Part shown: in pieces, positions 35,527-47,589 of the stretch
Numbering within the stretch: the stretch's first letter is position 1
Layout of the letters: each line of letters opens with the position of its first letter
Origin: Laccaria trichodermophora
Lineage: Eukaryota; Basidiomycota; Agaricomycetes; Agaricales; Hydnangiaceae
Length of the DNA: 64,000 nt
Assembly: GCA_018417955.1 (NCBI GenBank)
Contig: JACTVC010000007.1
Span: forward strand, 558,001 to 622,000
Direction of reading: 5' to 3'
Made by a program: the position numbers and the translations under genes
Notes under the pieces: generated by a model
What the model saw: only the letters and a program-made list of their open reading frames with translations
The model's database searches: none
What the model was told of the DNA's origin: nothing

Positions 35527-37453
35527 ATGCCCTCCAATATTTTCATCCCCTTTCTCCTGGGGGGAATGATCCTCACAGTCTGTTGTACCGCCTTTTTTCT
35601 TATATTGGTACTAACTTCAATGCTAGGGAGCGACAAACTCCCTTTGGTCCAAATGGCAGGCGAGTTAATTCTCGCTTATTCGCCTTGGCTACGATCTCAT
35701 TAATGATCAGGATATGCAATGCGTGGAGAATTGCAATGACCCAGATCCAACGCACCATGTCCTCTACGAACAGCCTGTCTGGCAGACTTTGCAAATGTTC
35801 CGTACGTCATTGTATTTCTTTCCTCAAGCAAGCCTTTCTAACAACCGAACTAGTCGGAGAAATGCTCTGTCAGTCACCTACACTCAAAACATCTCTTCGA
35901 AATCCCTCATCGTGTGCAATTTGCATCTTCTTTGCTTCCAGGTTTCTTGCCCGTCGTGTACACGTGGCTCAGAACGAAGCAGCAATCATCAGTACACCTT
36001 GCACCTGATTCCGAGAATGACAATAGCAAACTGAAAGACCACCCTCAACATCTACACGGCTGGAAGATCCTCCTTTTATGGATTCCTGCAATTTGTGACC
36101 TCACCGGAACAACAGCGAGTCTCCCTTCCTTATTGTTTGCAACGAAGCGCTCACACCCACCAATAGTTGATGAATGTCGGCCTTCTCTACACTCCCGTCT
36201 CTATCTATCAGATGACTCGCGGAGCGCTCGTCTTGTTCGTAGGAATATTCAGTGTAATCTTCCTCCGGCGCCATCTTTGGTTTTACCAGTTCAGTTATAT
36301 AGCCCTTGCCAGATTCAGTCCCACAACTGATTTTCGTTATTTAAGATGGGCATCCCTTGTCATCGTGATGATAGGAGTGACTCTCGTTGGATACAGCGGC
36401 TCGCTCATCAAGGATGCCGTCAAGGAGCTTGCTCTTGTGTTGACTGGTAGGGCCGATCTGTCGCCCACAGAGGAGCCTGAATTGGGCAAGGTCCTCATCG
36501 GTCAGTTTTCCTCCGGTGACGACCCGATTCATCAGCCAACGTTTACTTCCTCCAGGTGTATTCCTCATCTTGTTTGCCCAAATATTGTGAGATTCCTCTA
36601 CCTTGACACATCTCCGTGTCTTCTTCGGATGATACACAATGCGCCTACTGATGCACCTACAGCACCGCCACCCAGTTCGTCGTCGAAGGTACCCCGACAT
36701 TTCTTTTTTGATTACGCTCTCACACTGACCACGACCCACAGAAAAGATTATGAGTAAGCGTTTTGGAAAAATGGAAGCAATGGCATTGATATATATATAA
36801 ACTCAAGGCCGGTATTCTGTCACCCCATTGGTTGCTGTCGGCTTTGAAGGCCTCTTTGGTGCTATCTCCATCCTGCTCATGTTCCCAATCCTGGCCATCC
36901 CATCTGTTTCTGCGAAGAGTCCGTTCTTCGATCTTCCTCGTGGTTGGAACCAAATGATTCATACGCCGAGTGTCTTGTACTCTGGAATCGTCATCGCCAT
37001 CAGCATCTCCCTGTTCAACTACTTCGGCTTGAGCGTCACCCGTCACGTCAGCGCGACTGCGCGATCATTGACGGATACTTGCAGAACTCTGGCCATCTGG
37101 ATCGTCAGTCTTGGGCTCGGCTGGGAGAAAATTTTGTTCCCCATCTCACTTCTCCAGGTCCTTGGCTTCTCTTTGCTTGTGTATGGCACGGTAATAGCAA
37201 CTTTTTCTTTTTCGTTCTACAGCAACTGACACTCCAGTTGTAGTTCCTGTTCAACAACTTGGTCAACCCACCAGCGTGCATGGGCAGTCCTCCACCTTCG
37301 CTACCCGAATCCGATGAAGAAGAAGCATTGTTGTCCGGCGCTCTCGATGAGACCGCCACACTTCCCGTTGACCTCGGCCAGAGTGGCTTTGATGTTGTTC
37401 CTCAAGGCCAACACGCCATTGTGCAGGATGAACCACATGCAAGGTGTGATTAA
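35527..37453 (+). CDS. SLC35F6-type membrane transporter
   Basis: Drug/metabolite-transporter superfamily protein close to human SLC35F6. The N-terminus LLGGMILTGATNSLWSKWQD matches the family after splicing. Then come YEQPVWQTLQMF, GEMLC, GFLPVVYTWL, WIPAICDLTGTT, MNVGLLYTPVSIYQMTRGAL, VIVMIGVTLVGYSG and VTPLVAVGFEGLFGAIS, which make about ten membrane helices. The cytosolic C-terminus has an acidic, dileucine-like stretch (ESDEEEALLSGAL), a possible lysosomal/vacuolar sorting signal. The intron at 35660-35710 has a GC donor. The substrate is not known for this subfamily, so none is assigned. Confidence 0.85.
35660..35710 (+). other. GC-AG intron in SLC35F6-type gene (51 nt)
   Basis: The donor reads ggcag|gcgagt and the acceptor atgatcag. 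Only this splice gives SKWQDMQCVENCND, which matches the family; the nearby GT leads out of frame. Confidence 0.85.
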
Positions 37454-37643
37454 GTTTCATGGTTCATTCGACTATTTCTTGCTGCCAACTTGGTGATGTT
37501 ATTATTAGCTAGATGTATTATACGTTCTGTTCGTCTTGATTTATTTATTTCGATATAGCATCCACGTTTTTGCAGATGACCATACGGCGCATCTTTTGAT
37601 ACCCTCGTTTTCTCGCGATTCGCGGAGTGTGTGCCGGCGCGCA

Positions 37644-38237
37644 ATGAAATTGACCGGCAGAACCCAGGTAAAACTGAATCACTCAACAAATGATATTTAT
37701 GTCAGTGAGTACTTGGCCGATCCGAAGTGTACGGATCCCTTTCAAATCCAAATTGAAGAAAGACGAGGAGTGCTCGAGTCTAGTAGCCCTAATCCACCTG
37801 GAGGCTTATTCTCATCGCTCGCGAACAAACTTTGTGTGTAGCTTCTCCTGGTGGGGCCTACCATAGCAGTGCATACGTCCGAGGAAGAAGCATCACAACA
37901 AAGAGAGCAACAGGACCCGTCCACATCTTTTGAGGGTTCTTGCAAAATTTCACATTTTGCTTCTCACTTCCATTAGCCTCGAATTCAGATGCGTCTCTGC
38001 CTGATGCTCCGGACAGGGGTCTGGGGAAGACTCGTGCATTCCAAGCCTTCATCACGCACCAAGCAATCTTTCTCATGGGCCTCCTCAAGGACAGGATCCA
38101 ACCGCATGTATCGTAAGCTCTAGACACATGGGACAGTGGAAATGGTATTTTGGCGGTTCCCTTCTATGACAAACGGCTTTACTTACATCTCTTAGGTTCT
38201 CTTAGCAATCTCAAACGTACTTGTTCTGCAAGTATAA
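37644..38237 (+). CDS. Doubtful small gene, hydrophobic C-terminus
   Basis: Tentative model. An ATG at 37644 starts MKLTGRTQ with a GTAAAA donor. A coding-like block follows (YLADPKCTDPFQIQIEERRG, NPPGGLFSSLANKLC), then acidic and Gln-rich sequence (HTSEEEASQQREQQDPSTSF). The last blocks are LPDAPDRGLGKTRAFQAFIT, HQAIFLMGLLKDRIQPH and, after a further intron, VLLAISNVLVLQV before a stop at 38237. At least one join in the middle is unresolved, so this could be a decayed gene. No family is recognised. Confidence 0.3.
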
Positions 38238-38779
38238 AACTGTCAGACTAAGCCGGCCTCCGAGACTTGGGACCCCGATAATTCACCATATGCAATAAAT
38301 GTACCAGGGTTCGCCACGTTCACCTAATCACCTTCAAAACCGTCATTGTACCGAGATAGAGCTAGTGGCAGGGTTCTTCCTCGATCATAGTATGTGCCGA
38401 ATAGAACCCCGGTACTCCACTTTCTGTCAATGACAGGTTCTGTTGTCGATTCTCGAAACATACGGCATCACTTTCCCGACAACCGTCGAAACCTCGTTGG
38501 CTTCTGCAAGAACACGAAGCGGAATAGCCTTTTCCCGTCATTCCAATGAAACCTGATGCCCAACGATTTCAGGGTTATGTTCAAAGAGATCAATCGGTGG
38601 ATGAAAGTTGACAAAAGATGCTACCACAGATTATCATCCGTGTCTCCCGGACAAGGCTGACGGGATGAACAACGTTTGTTGACCTTCACCGAGTTTGAAT
38701 TACTTCTTAGAAAAGCATCATAATATTTGCCTTGAGGAAGTTCGCATGGAGCAATATATCTGCGATTCACACCTTGGTA
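38238..38779. other. Intergenic region without recognised features
   Basis: 542 bases between the doubtful small gene and the SHQ1 stop codon. No long protein-like frame, RNA gene or repeat was recognised on either strand. Confidence 0.4.
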
Positions 38780-40490
38780 TTACATTTTGTTTGCAAATAA
38801 TAATGGTGCATGGGCAGAATCGTCAGAGTCTTCGGAGGACATATCGTCGCTATCACTCTCCCTTTCTAGGCTTTCCAGAGCGGCAGTCTCTAGTTCTTCT
38901 AGGTTCCAGCCAATCGACGCCTTGGCTACCTTGATTTCGGCCAAAACCTTCCCCAGCTTTTCAAGAGTCTCGTCGCTATTGAAGTCAAGTAAACAAAGTG
39001 CATCCAGGAAAAGAACCAAAAAAAAATTACTCAGCATATGCCGAAACCCAAACACAGAAGTCGTCGAGCCAGATTTTGCTGTAGACATAATATACCTCAT
39101 GGTGATCCAAGATGTCTTTCATCCGCAACAAACACCGCATCACCATCCTTCTGCCCTTCGCTAAGAAGTCCGCAACGTCCGTGCGGCATTTGTCGACCAG
39201 ATAGAAGGATCGATAAAGAGGAAAAGCAAGAGAGCGCCGATAGGAAGGTATGATGGCTGCAGTTACCTCTTCTTGCGAAAAATTTAAAGGCTCCTTGCCT
39301 GTCGTTGGCCGCACGTTTGGAGGATCGAGAGCCGAGAAGGCAGGAGTAAGAACGCACATAGTCCACGCGCTTTCTGGGGTAGGGTCTAGTTGGGTGGTCC
39401 TCGCATCGTATGCATACGAATATAGGATTGTAACCAAGGTGAGGTAAAGGTTGTGAGTCTGTTGCGGCGTTGCGATGTCTAGGATATGTTTCTCCAAAGC
39501 GGCAACGGGTAGGGAGAGAAAAGGGACGAACATTCTTTTCGTGGTAAACGGAGCATTTCAGCGTTTTCTTTTTCTGTGTATTCGTATGGACCATCGGCCA
39601 GCGGGTGCGTCCAGTCAAGTAATTCTTGGATGTACTCGTCGTCCATATAATCTGCCCTAATTATTCTTCAATTCATATGAAATATCATTTTTTCTAAAAA
39701 ATTTCACATGTAGTGTTCGTCGTCCCATTTTTCGTCCTCGTGGTTAATCCTTCTCTTCGTTCTCTCGTCGAGGGTACATGTTTCAGCATCTGCTCCGAGT
39801 TCGTTCACTTCGTTCTCGGTGTGAATAACGTGTCTTAGATAGCCATGATGCATGTTCAAAAAACCATAAAATTTTTGAAGGGAGGTCTCGAAAGAGACAA
39901 GTGTTTCCGGCGCTTGCTGTGGCAACTGCCAGTCGTTTTTGGCGGCTAAAAAAATAGTGTCAGTGTAATGAAGATATTAATACTTGTCCCCGAACCTTTC
40001 TTTATTTCTTCCTGCTCCAGAGAAAGATTCTCCTCCAAAGAAAGACCTTGTATTTTCGATACCATGTCTGATTCATTCCCGTTGTCAAACGATAAAACCT
40101 CGATCACCGGTTGGTGAGTGGTCGTCCGAGGTGCTAACAATTTCGCCAATAGATCAAGATCCTTGAAGTCCTGCCCCTTATTCTCCTTCGCCATCGTAAT
40201 AGTGAGGTAACCAGAGCTAGGATCATACTGGGCGGACGATTCATCGTCCTCAAGCAGGGCATGCGAGAAGTTTAACCGTAAAAAATAAGGTTTGACATAG
40301 ACTGTTAATGTCGCTTCGTCGATATTTATCTCGACATCTGCAGCCTACTTCGCCCGTGAAAAGGGATTTAGTTTCTTGTTGGGCATTGCACGGAGAGGAT
40401 GAAAGAGTAACGTACACGAATTGACGGACAGTACATGGATACAATGACCGACATGTCCGTCTGGCTACAACTGAACCGTGGTGTAATCAT
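38780..40490 (-). CDS. SHQ1: H/ACA snoRNP assembly factor Shq1
   Basis: Chaperone that holds the pseudouridine synthase Cbf5/dyskerin before H/ACA snoRNP assembly in the nucleus. The N-terminal CS domain reads MITPRFSCSQTDMSVIVSMY and TLTVYVKPYFLRLNF, followed by GYLTITMAKENKGQDF and LLAKLLAPR. The Shq1-specific helical domain includes YGFLNMHHGYLRHVI, DDEYIQELLDWTHPLADGPY, LRLPRKEYIATPQQTHNLY, PESAWTMCVLTPAFSALDPP, SLAFPLYRSFYLVDKC and IWLDDFCVWVSAYA. A C-terminal acidic tail follows. There are at least six exons, and the join at RKE/YIATPQQ was chosen to restore family continuity. The promoter abuts a TIR element that begins about 157 bp upstream of the start codon. Confidence 0.92.
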
Positions 40491-40646
40491 GTTTGAAAGC
40501 CGTGCCCTTCTCGAGGTTGGCTCTGGGTTGGTGGTTGTAGTTCGGAAACTGTCTGTCAAATTTGATTGTGATGAAGCGGATCAGTGTTTGGAGTCATCAT
40601 TCAATATTCAATATTCATGATCGGCAATGTCACTGTTTGCCATATA

Positions 40647-41057
40647 CAGTCATCCACCCCCTAATGATACACCACCCCCATTTGATACACTTTTGACTAG
40701 CTGATATGTCACTCAATTCTGCACCAATTTTTGTGAAACAAATTGTAACAAGTAATACAAGCTCATATCTACCACTGTACAAAATTCGGAGACAATCGAG
40801 GCAGCATTGACGATGCTGTGGAGTTTTCAAAATGGACTGTTTTCGGAAATGGCCGAAATACAGTCACACCCCTCAATGATACACCTGTAATTTTGGTTTT
40901 TCTTCGTCAAATGCTGTTCAAACATTCTGAAATTTGGTACAGTTATAGAAGGGCATTTATCTAAGATTTTCATGTAGTTTTTGTGGTGAAAGGTTGTGCT
41001 AACATTTGTTGAAGCTAATTTCTCAATTTCAGTGTATCATTAGTGGGTGGATGACTG
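40647..41057. mobile_element. TIR element (MITE), TA target, 411 bp
   Basis: The termini are cagtcatccaccccctaatg at the left and the complement of ttagtgggtggatgactg at the right. The two ends match over about 26 bp with one mismatch, and each is flanked by TA (40645-40646 and 41058-41059). CAGT ends with TA duplication are typical of Tc1/mariner-type elements. No transposase frame is present, so it is non-autonomous. It lies in the shared upstream region of SHQ1 and TRP2. Confidence 0.8.
40861..40887 (+). repeat. Internal third copy of the terminal repeat
   Basis: The sequence beginning cagtcacacccctcaatgat resembles both ends of the surrounding element and is also preceded by TA. It could mark the left end of a shorter element, 40861-41057, or an older insertion. 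Confidence 0.6.
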
Positions 41058-41058
41058 T

Positions 41059-42134
41059 AGCCGTTTCGGAAAAACTTGACAGAGCTTGACTACGTGTGAT
41101 TTGATGTGACGAAAAATCAGCTAAATCCAAAAATTCAGAAAATGCAAAAGAGCCACGAAAGAGCCGTAAGACGTCGTGAACGAGTGTAATGATACAGTAA
41201 TTGTTTACGACAATGCTGAGATGTATGTATGAGCAGTAGTCTATCTAACATCGCTGTAACTGAACCGAGCGTCGTTACTGAGGACTGGATCATATACAGC
41301 TGGCTGTATAGGATGATGCCCTCTCACGAAGAAAGAGGGGAAGAGGGGAAGGTGACCAGCACAAGGCTCTAGATATTGAAGAAGAAATTCCTTGGAAAGA
41401 GTGACCGAGTAAGGGAGGCAAGGGGAGAGGGAGGACGGTAGAGTTGTGACAGCTGCCCATGCCGCATGATCTGGCTCGAGAAATCTGCTCTGTTGCATCG
41501 GGTAGAGCTTCTCCGAATCACGCTAACCATTGAGCGCTGAGCCCTCGGTGTGTTTGTGGTTCGGATGTTGTGGGAACCCACGAGAGCCCTCCACATGAGG
41601 GAGTACGTGGTGCATCACGACTCCAGAAGCGAAGGGCCAGAAGGGGGGGATTATGAATGAGGCATAGAAAGCTTTCCGAGTGCATATGAGCTGGAAAGAA
41701 CTTGTATGATGTTTTCGGGGTAAGGACAGTTGGTAGATGGCTGAGGAACGCGCACCAAATCTGCCACTGCCCTCTGCCACTCGAGGCGTGCATTCACTGC
41801 TACATTTGGTTCATATCCAGTGTTCTCCTCTCCTCCAAGTATTCCCTGGCGATTCTCGGGCGTTCGCGATGTCGAACCGTCGGTACTGTTTTCGATTTGT
41901 CGTCCGCGTCACTGGCAACACCTTCATAGCGTTTCAGTTTCAAACTGCACCGAAAAGGCTCGATTCGTTTGCTATACTCTATAGGATGCATTTGAAGTCG
42001 AATCGACCATCAGACGGATGCTAGACTGGCAAAAAAACGACGAAAAGCCCCAGACTCGTTTTTTTTGATTTTTTTGATTTATTATATTTTCCATTGCATC
42101 GAATCACACATGGACAAGGTTTTCCGAAACGGCT
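41059..42134. mobile_element. Possible larger TIR element adjoining the MITE
   Basis: The left end agccgtttcggaaaa (41059) reappears inverted at 42120-42134 (ttttccgaaacggct). Beyond an indel both arms continue with cgtgtgatttgatg and the complement of catcgaatcacaca. The arms are imperfect over about 45 bp and enclose about 1 kb without a recognisable protein. The interior contains T-rich runs (42059-42090). The right end lies about 50 bp before the TRP2 start codon. It may be an old degenerate transposon; the MITE sits exactly at its left end. Confidence 0.55.
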
Positions 42135-42186
42135 GTAAGATCTTCCAAGTCCCCTTCAAGTTGTCTCTCAAACTTCGTATCTCTAG

Positions 42187-43966
42187 ATGGACCCTCAGGT
42201 GGGTTTGACCTTAGCCTTCTCTGTATGTCGCCTTCAGATCAAGTCACTTAGAAATTACCGGCATTCCCTTCATTGGCCACAGTTGAGCAACTGATAATAC
42301 ACGAAAAACGGGGAAATTGTGTACCAGTATACGTTGAGCTCCCTGCCGATCTCATCACACCATGCATGGCATACCTCAGAGTCTCCAAAGATTCTAAATA
42401 TAGTTTCCTACTCGAGTCGGTCATCAATGGTGAAAATGTTGCTCGGTATAGTTTTATTGGCGCTGGTGAGAGAATACTTCAATCTCACCTTTCGTATGAG
42501 TGACTCAGTTCCCAATATTAGATCCCCTCAAGATCATAAAGACTGGTCCTGGGGAGGAACTGACTGGTGATCCTATGATCGCCCTACAAAAAGAGCTTTC
42601 GCTGCACCAATACGTTAAGATACCAGAAATTCCAACATTTACCGGTGGTGCCCTGGGTTACGTCTCTTACGATTGTATCCAACACTTTGAACCAAAGACG
42701 AAGTGCGACCTAAGTGACCCCCTTGGGATCCCTGAAGCGGTCTTTATGCTCGTTGATACCCTCCTGATATACGATCACATCTTTCAAACCCTCAAGGTTG
42801 TGTCGCACGTCTTCAGTCCAAAGAATAGCGGAACCGGGAATCTTGCATTTACATATCAAACGGCTATTGCTAAAGCTCGCAGGCTGGCCAAAACGCTCCT
42901 TTCATCAGTGACCCCAGAACCTGTACAACCAAAGGTCACTGTTGGTGCTGAAGCAGTGTCCAATGTTGGGAAAGAGGGATACCAAAGTTTTGTGACGTCT
43001 TTGAAGCAGCATATCGTTGCTGGGGACATCATTCAAGCGGTGCCATCTCATCGGCTAGCACGGCCAACGGCTCTACACCCGTTTAATGCATATCGACATC
43101 TGCGGCAGGTCAATCCTTCTCCCTACATGTTCTATCTTGACTGTGGCGATCTGCAAATCGTTGGCGCAAGCCCGGAAACCTTATGCAAGGTCGAGAAGAA
43201 TGTTGTCTACAACCACGCAATCGCTGGCACGATAAAACGAGGAAAAACACCAGAAGGTTCGTTGTTTGGGTTTTGCCACTAACATTTGCTCATTTTTATG
43301 TAGAGGATGAAAAACTTGGGGCCATTCTGTTAGCTTCGGAAAAAGATCGGGCTGAACATATCATGTTGGTTGATCTCGCGCGGAACGATGTCAACCGAGT
43401 GTGCCAGCCTAAAACAGTCAAGGTTGACCACCTGATGAAGGTTGAGAAATTCAGCCACGTTATTCACTTAACGTCCCAAGTATCTGGAACTCTGCGAGAT
43501 GGCTTGACAAGGTCATTCTTAACTCTCATAAAATCGTGTCGACTGAATGGTATCATGTAGGTTCGACGCGTTTCGGTCTATCTTCCCAGCAGGAACTGTG
43601 TCGGGAGCACCCAAAATCAAAGCCATTGAGATCATTTCGTCTCTAGAAAAGGAACGCCGTGGGGTTTACGCTGGAGCTGTTGGCAGATTTGATTTTGCAG
43701 CTGATGAAATGGATACATGTATTGCCATCCGCACGATGACGTTCAAGAATGGCATTGCCTACTTGCAAGCAGGGGGCGGCATTGTACATGACAGCGTCGA
43801 GGACGATGAATATGTGGAGACTATCAACAAGTTGGGAGGCAACGTCAGAGCCCTGGAAGAAGCAGAACGTAAGTTTCCTTCGCTCTCGCATGCCCCAAAC
43901 CATCTGACGTGCAACGCAGGCTACTGGCATCAAATCCAGAGAAATCAAGTAGAGGAAATAAGATAA
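42187..43966 (+). CDS. TRP2: Anthranilate synthase component I
   Basis: First committed step of tryptophan synthesis: chorismate plus ammonia or glutamine to anthranilate. The first exon is only 12 bases (ATGGACCCTCAG). [20 protein letters not shown], which includes part of the regulatory Trp region, is restored by splicing at 42466-42521. The catalytic domain carries [77 protein letters not shown] and [11 protein letters not shown]. Six exons with GT-AG introns were read. It ends VEEIR, 21 bp before the stop of the convergent MRP4. No glutaminase (component II) gene is in the window. A TIR element supplies nearly all of the proximal upstream sequence. Confidence 0.95.
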
Positions 43967-43987
43967 TGTTTAGAACAATATAATCCA

Positions 43988-44926
43988 TTAACTACGTCTG
44001 TTTTGAATTCTAGATCGTTTGTCAGACTGGTATGCCTTCTGTAGCAAGTCTGCCTGTCGTAGCGCCACCCCTTCGCGGCCTGCCACGCTTAAAACGCCGG
44101 CAAGGAGTTCCGCTGTCCGTGTATTCTCGTCATTCGCTGGAATGGGGTACATGACAACGCGAGGGTCCACGTTTGAGTCGATGATGCCAATGGTAGGGAC
44201 ATGTTCGACGGAAAGCTCGCTGATGGCGATGGCGTTTGACAGCGGATTCAGAATAATGGCAAGGTCGGGTACGACATTTGTCTTGTCCACAACACCACCA
44301 CCAAAGATCTGGCGTCTGTTTGACAAGGTTCCTGGTACCCAGCGCTCTCCTACATGGAAACCTTGCGGTCCCAGTCTTTCAGCGGCTTTTTGTATAACGG
44401 GACGCAGATCTGGTCGTGTGCCGATAAAGAGAATTTGGCCGCCTGCTCGAGCTACGGCTCGAACAAGGTTGACAGCACGTCGGAGGAGCGGTAATGTGTG
44501 GTCGAGATCGATGATGGTAATACCTGCACGAGTACCGTATGCATATGGCATGAAGTTGGGGTTCATTCGAGTGGATGCGTGTCCAAAATGAGCACCTGAA
44601 GCGAGGAGAGCGGATATTGTAGTCTGAGCCTTTGGTTTGTGAAGTTGGTCGCGCAGTTGGAAGGTATTCTCAGAATTTTGCGTGGAGCCATGCTTGGAAA
44701 ATATGTTGACTGTTTCGGTCAGCGAATGGATTATATGTAATGGGCAGTACTACATACTCAATGAATCTCGTTTCTGTCTCTCAAGTTGGAATCTTTGCCA
44801 GTCATGAGGATTCTCAAGACGCCTTGACTCTTCTGTCGAATTAAATCGCGCGCCGGCATTGAGAATTAGTATTGAGGAACGGGATGAGGCTGCCAGACAT
44901 GGCCGTGCTGCTCGTTGAAAGGACAT
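43988..44926 (-). CDS. MRP4: Mitochondrial ribosomal protein uS2
   Basis: Small-subunit mitoribosome protein. The N-terminus MSFQRAARPCLAASSRSSIL is a typical presequence. The ribosomal S2 signatures are ALLASGAHFGHASTRMNPNF, YGTRAGITIIDLDHTLPLLR and GGQILFIGTRPDLRP. The C-terminal block VVPDLAIILNPLSNAIAISE and GIIDSNVDPRVVMYPIPAND is the conserved end. Two or more exons are used. The start at 44926 is the first ATG; the residues upstream in frame lack one. It shares a 148-bp divergent promoter with the Hsp70 SSB gene, another translation-linked gene. Confidence 0.93.
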
Positions 44927-45074
44927 GGGATGAATGGGTGACCGTGGCTGTGCAAAATTCAAAGCCCTTGCTTACCTCACCTTTTTTTAATTTTTTTTCT
45001 TAACTCCACCTCAACCACCACCCACGACCGGGCCTTCCTCCATTTCCCTTCTTTCCTTCACTTCCTCTTAAAAA
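44927..45074. promoter_or_regulatory. Divergent promoter, MRP4/SSB
   Basis: 148 bases. On the SSB side there is a long pyrimidine tract (44982-45001, mostly T, then C/T to 45068), typical of highly expressed fungal genes of the translation class. No heat-shock element repeat was recognised. Confidence 0.5.
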
Positions 45075-47349
45075 ATGGCTGACGACCTCTTTGACGGTGC
45101 TATTGGCATTGATCTTGGTACTACTTACTCGTGCGTTGTTCTGGTATCGTATCATACTCCCATCTCTGAAAATCTCACTTTAGATGCGTTGGTGTATGGC
45201 AAAACGACCGTGTTGAGATTATCGCCAACGACCGTGAGTTTTTTCACCTAATCTTTTTGTCCAGGCTGACCCATCCACTTGTAGAGGGAAATCGAACCAC
45301 GCCTTCCTACGTTGCCTTTGCGTCGGAAGAGCGTCTGATTGGTGATGCCGCAAAGAACCAGGCTGCCATGAACCCTCGCAACACCGTGTTCGACGCCAAG
45401 CGTCTTATCGGTCGTCGATTTGAGTGTGTCATCTTTTTTCACTAACCGAAACCACCTGCTCAACTCACCTCGTTGCTACCTCCAGCGATCCAGACGTTAA
45501 GAAGGTTGGTTTCAGTTAACATCGTTTTAATCAACATTTGTTCATGGACTGTAGGATATCTCCCACTGGCCGTTTGAGGTTGTCGAAAAGGACGGATCAC
45601 CGTTAATCAAAGTCCAATATCTCGGAGAGGAGAAAACTTTCAGTCCTCAAGAAATTTCATCCATGGTTCTCACAAAAATGAAAGAAATTTCAGAGGCAAA
45701 ACTTGGAAAGACAGTGAAGAAGGCCGTTGTCACGTGAATATGATTTCTTCCAATCGTGCCGTCAATCTTACTGACCATTGTCTTCAGCGTTCCTGCCTAC
45801 TTCAACGATTCCCAACGTCTGGCAACGAAAGATGCCGGTGCCATTGCTGGCCTAGATGTTCTCCGTATCATCAATGAACCCACTGCCGCCGCCATCGCTT
45901 ACGGTCTTGATCGCCAATCAAAGGCGGAGAAGAACGTGCTGATTTTCGATCTCGGAGGAGGAACCTTCGATGTTTCGCTCCTCAATATCAGCGGCGGTGT
46001 TTTCGCCGTCAAGGCTACCGCTGGTGATACCCATTTGGGTGGAGAGGATTTCGATAACACTCTTCTGGACCACTTCAAAAATGAATTCAAGAGAAAGACC
46101 AAGCTCGACATTTCCGATGATGCCCGTGCATTGAGGCGTCTAAGGAGTGCTTGCGAGCGTGCCAAGAGGACACTTTCCAGTGTCACTCAGACCACTGTCG
46201 AGGTCGACTCTCTTTTCCAGGTTTGTGTTGTCATCAGCCCGTCCTCATTGACACCTTGTTGACACTTACCGACAGGGTGAAGACTTCTCGGCCAACATCA
46301 CCCGTGCCCGTTTTGAGGAGATCAATGCCGTTATGTTCAAGTCCACTCTTGAGCCTGTTGAGAAGGTTTTGAAAGATGCTAAGATGGCTCGTGAGAAGGT
46401 TGACGACATCGTCCTTGTCGGTGGATCCACCCGTATCCCAAAGATCCAAGCCCTAGTTTCTGAATACTTCGGTGGTCGCCAATTGAACAAATCAATCAAC
46501 CCTGACGAGGCTGTTGCCTATGGTGCCGCCGTCCAAGCTGCTGTCCTTACTGGCCAAACCTCTGAACAGACCAAGGATCTCCTTCTCCTTGATGTTGCTC
46601 CCCTCTCTCTCGGTGTCGCCATGCAAGGTGACGTTTTCGGTGTGGTCGTTCCCCGCAACACTCCCATCCCCACCAATAAGTCACGGACGTTCACCACCGT
46701 CGAGGACAACCAGACCACCGTCACATTCCCTGTGTGAGTTTATATTTTCGATATTTGCTCATTAGATTAACGCCATATTTTCCAGTTATGAAGGAGAGCG
46801 CACTCAATGCCGCGACAACCGTCTTCTCGGTGAGTTCGAGCTCACTGGTATCCCACCAATGCCTCGTGGCCAGGCCGAGCTCGTTACCACCTTCGAGGTC
46901 GATGCCAACGGTCTTCTCAAGGTTTCTGCTCAGGATCGTGCTTCTGGCCGCAAGGCTTCCATCAGTAAGCATCTGGGCCTTTAAAACCCCCATATCTGTT
47001 ACTCACAAATTTCACTTTAGGCATTACCAACTCAGTTGGTCGTCTCTCATCAGCTGAGATTGATCAGATGATCAAGGATGCTGAACAATTCAAAGCTGCC
47101 GACAAGGAGTTCTCAGCTCGCCATGAAGCCAAGTCCGATCTCGAAGCTTACATCCACCAGGTCGAGGGCACTATTACATCTCCTGAGATTGGCATGAAGT
47201 TGAAGCGTGGCGCCAAGTCTCAAGTTGAGGCTGAACTTGCACGAGCGATGGAGAAGCTTGAAATTGAGGATTCATCTGCTGATGAGCTGAGGAAGGCGCA
47301 GTTGGGTATCAAGCGTGCCCTCCAAAAGGCTACCGCTGGTATTCGGTGA
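45075..47349 (+). CDS. SSB1: Ribosome-associated Hsp70, Ssb type
   Basis: Hsp70 chaperone that binds nascent chains on ribosomes with the RAC complex. The start [18 protein letters not shown] is the Ssb form. Conserved ATPase blocks are [32 protein letters not shown] and [11 protein letters not shown]. The substrate domain includes [20 protein letters not shown]. It ends [10 protein letters not shown] without the EEVD of cytosolic Ssa-type proteins, which supports Ssb. There are about eight exons, with several very short introns near the 5' end; splicing restores SCVGVW at the first. Expression should be high, judging from the C/T-rich leader and codons biased to C-ending. Confidence 0.95.
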
Positions 47350-47589
47350 ACCAACGGGTTTTCTAGTAGATTTTGCTCCGCTTTTCTTTCCCCTTGTTCT
47401 GTCACGTTTTGCATATCAACAACGAAGTGGTATAACGATTTGACTCATTAGTATCCTGTACTACAGCTGTCCCTCCGTCGGACCAAAATGCACGCAAGGC
47501 ATCTGTTGCAATGCCACATTATTTATTTCCCAGTTAAACAGGCATGAGTTTTTCAATGAACCCATGTAAGAAAGAGCAGGAAAAGCCTT

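Noticed and set aside
41241..42024. Open frames inside the 1-kb inverted-repeat element
   Set aside because: None resembles a transposase or any other protein; all are short and overlap one another on both strands.
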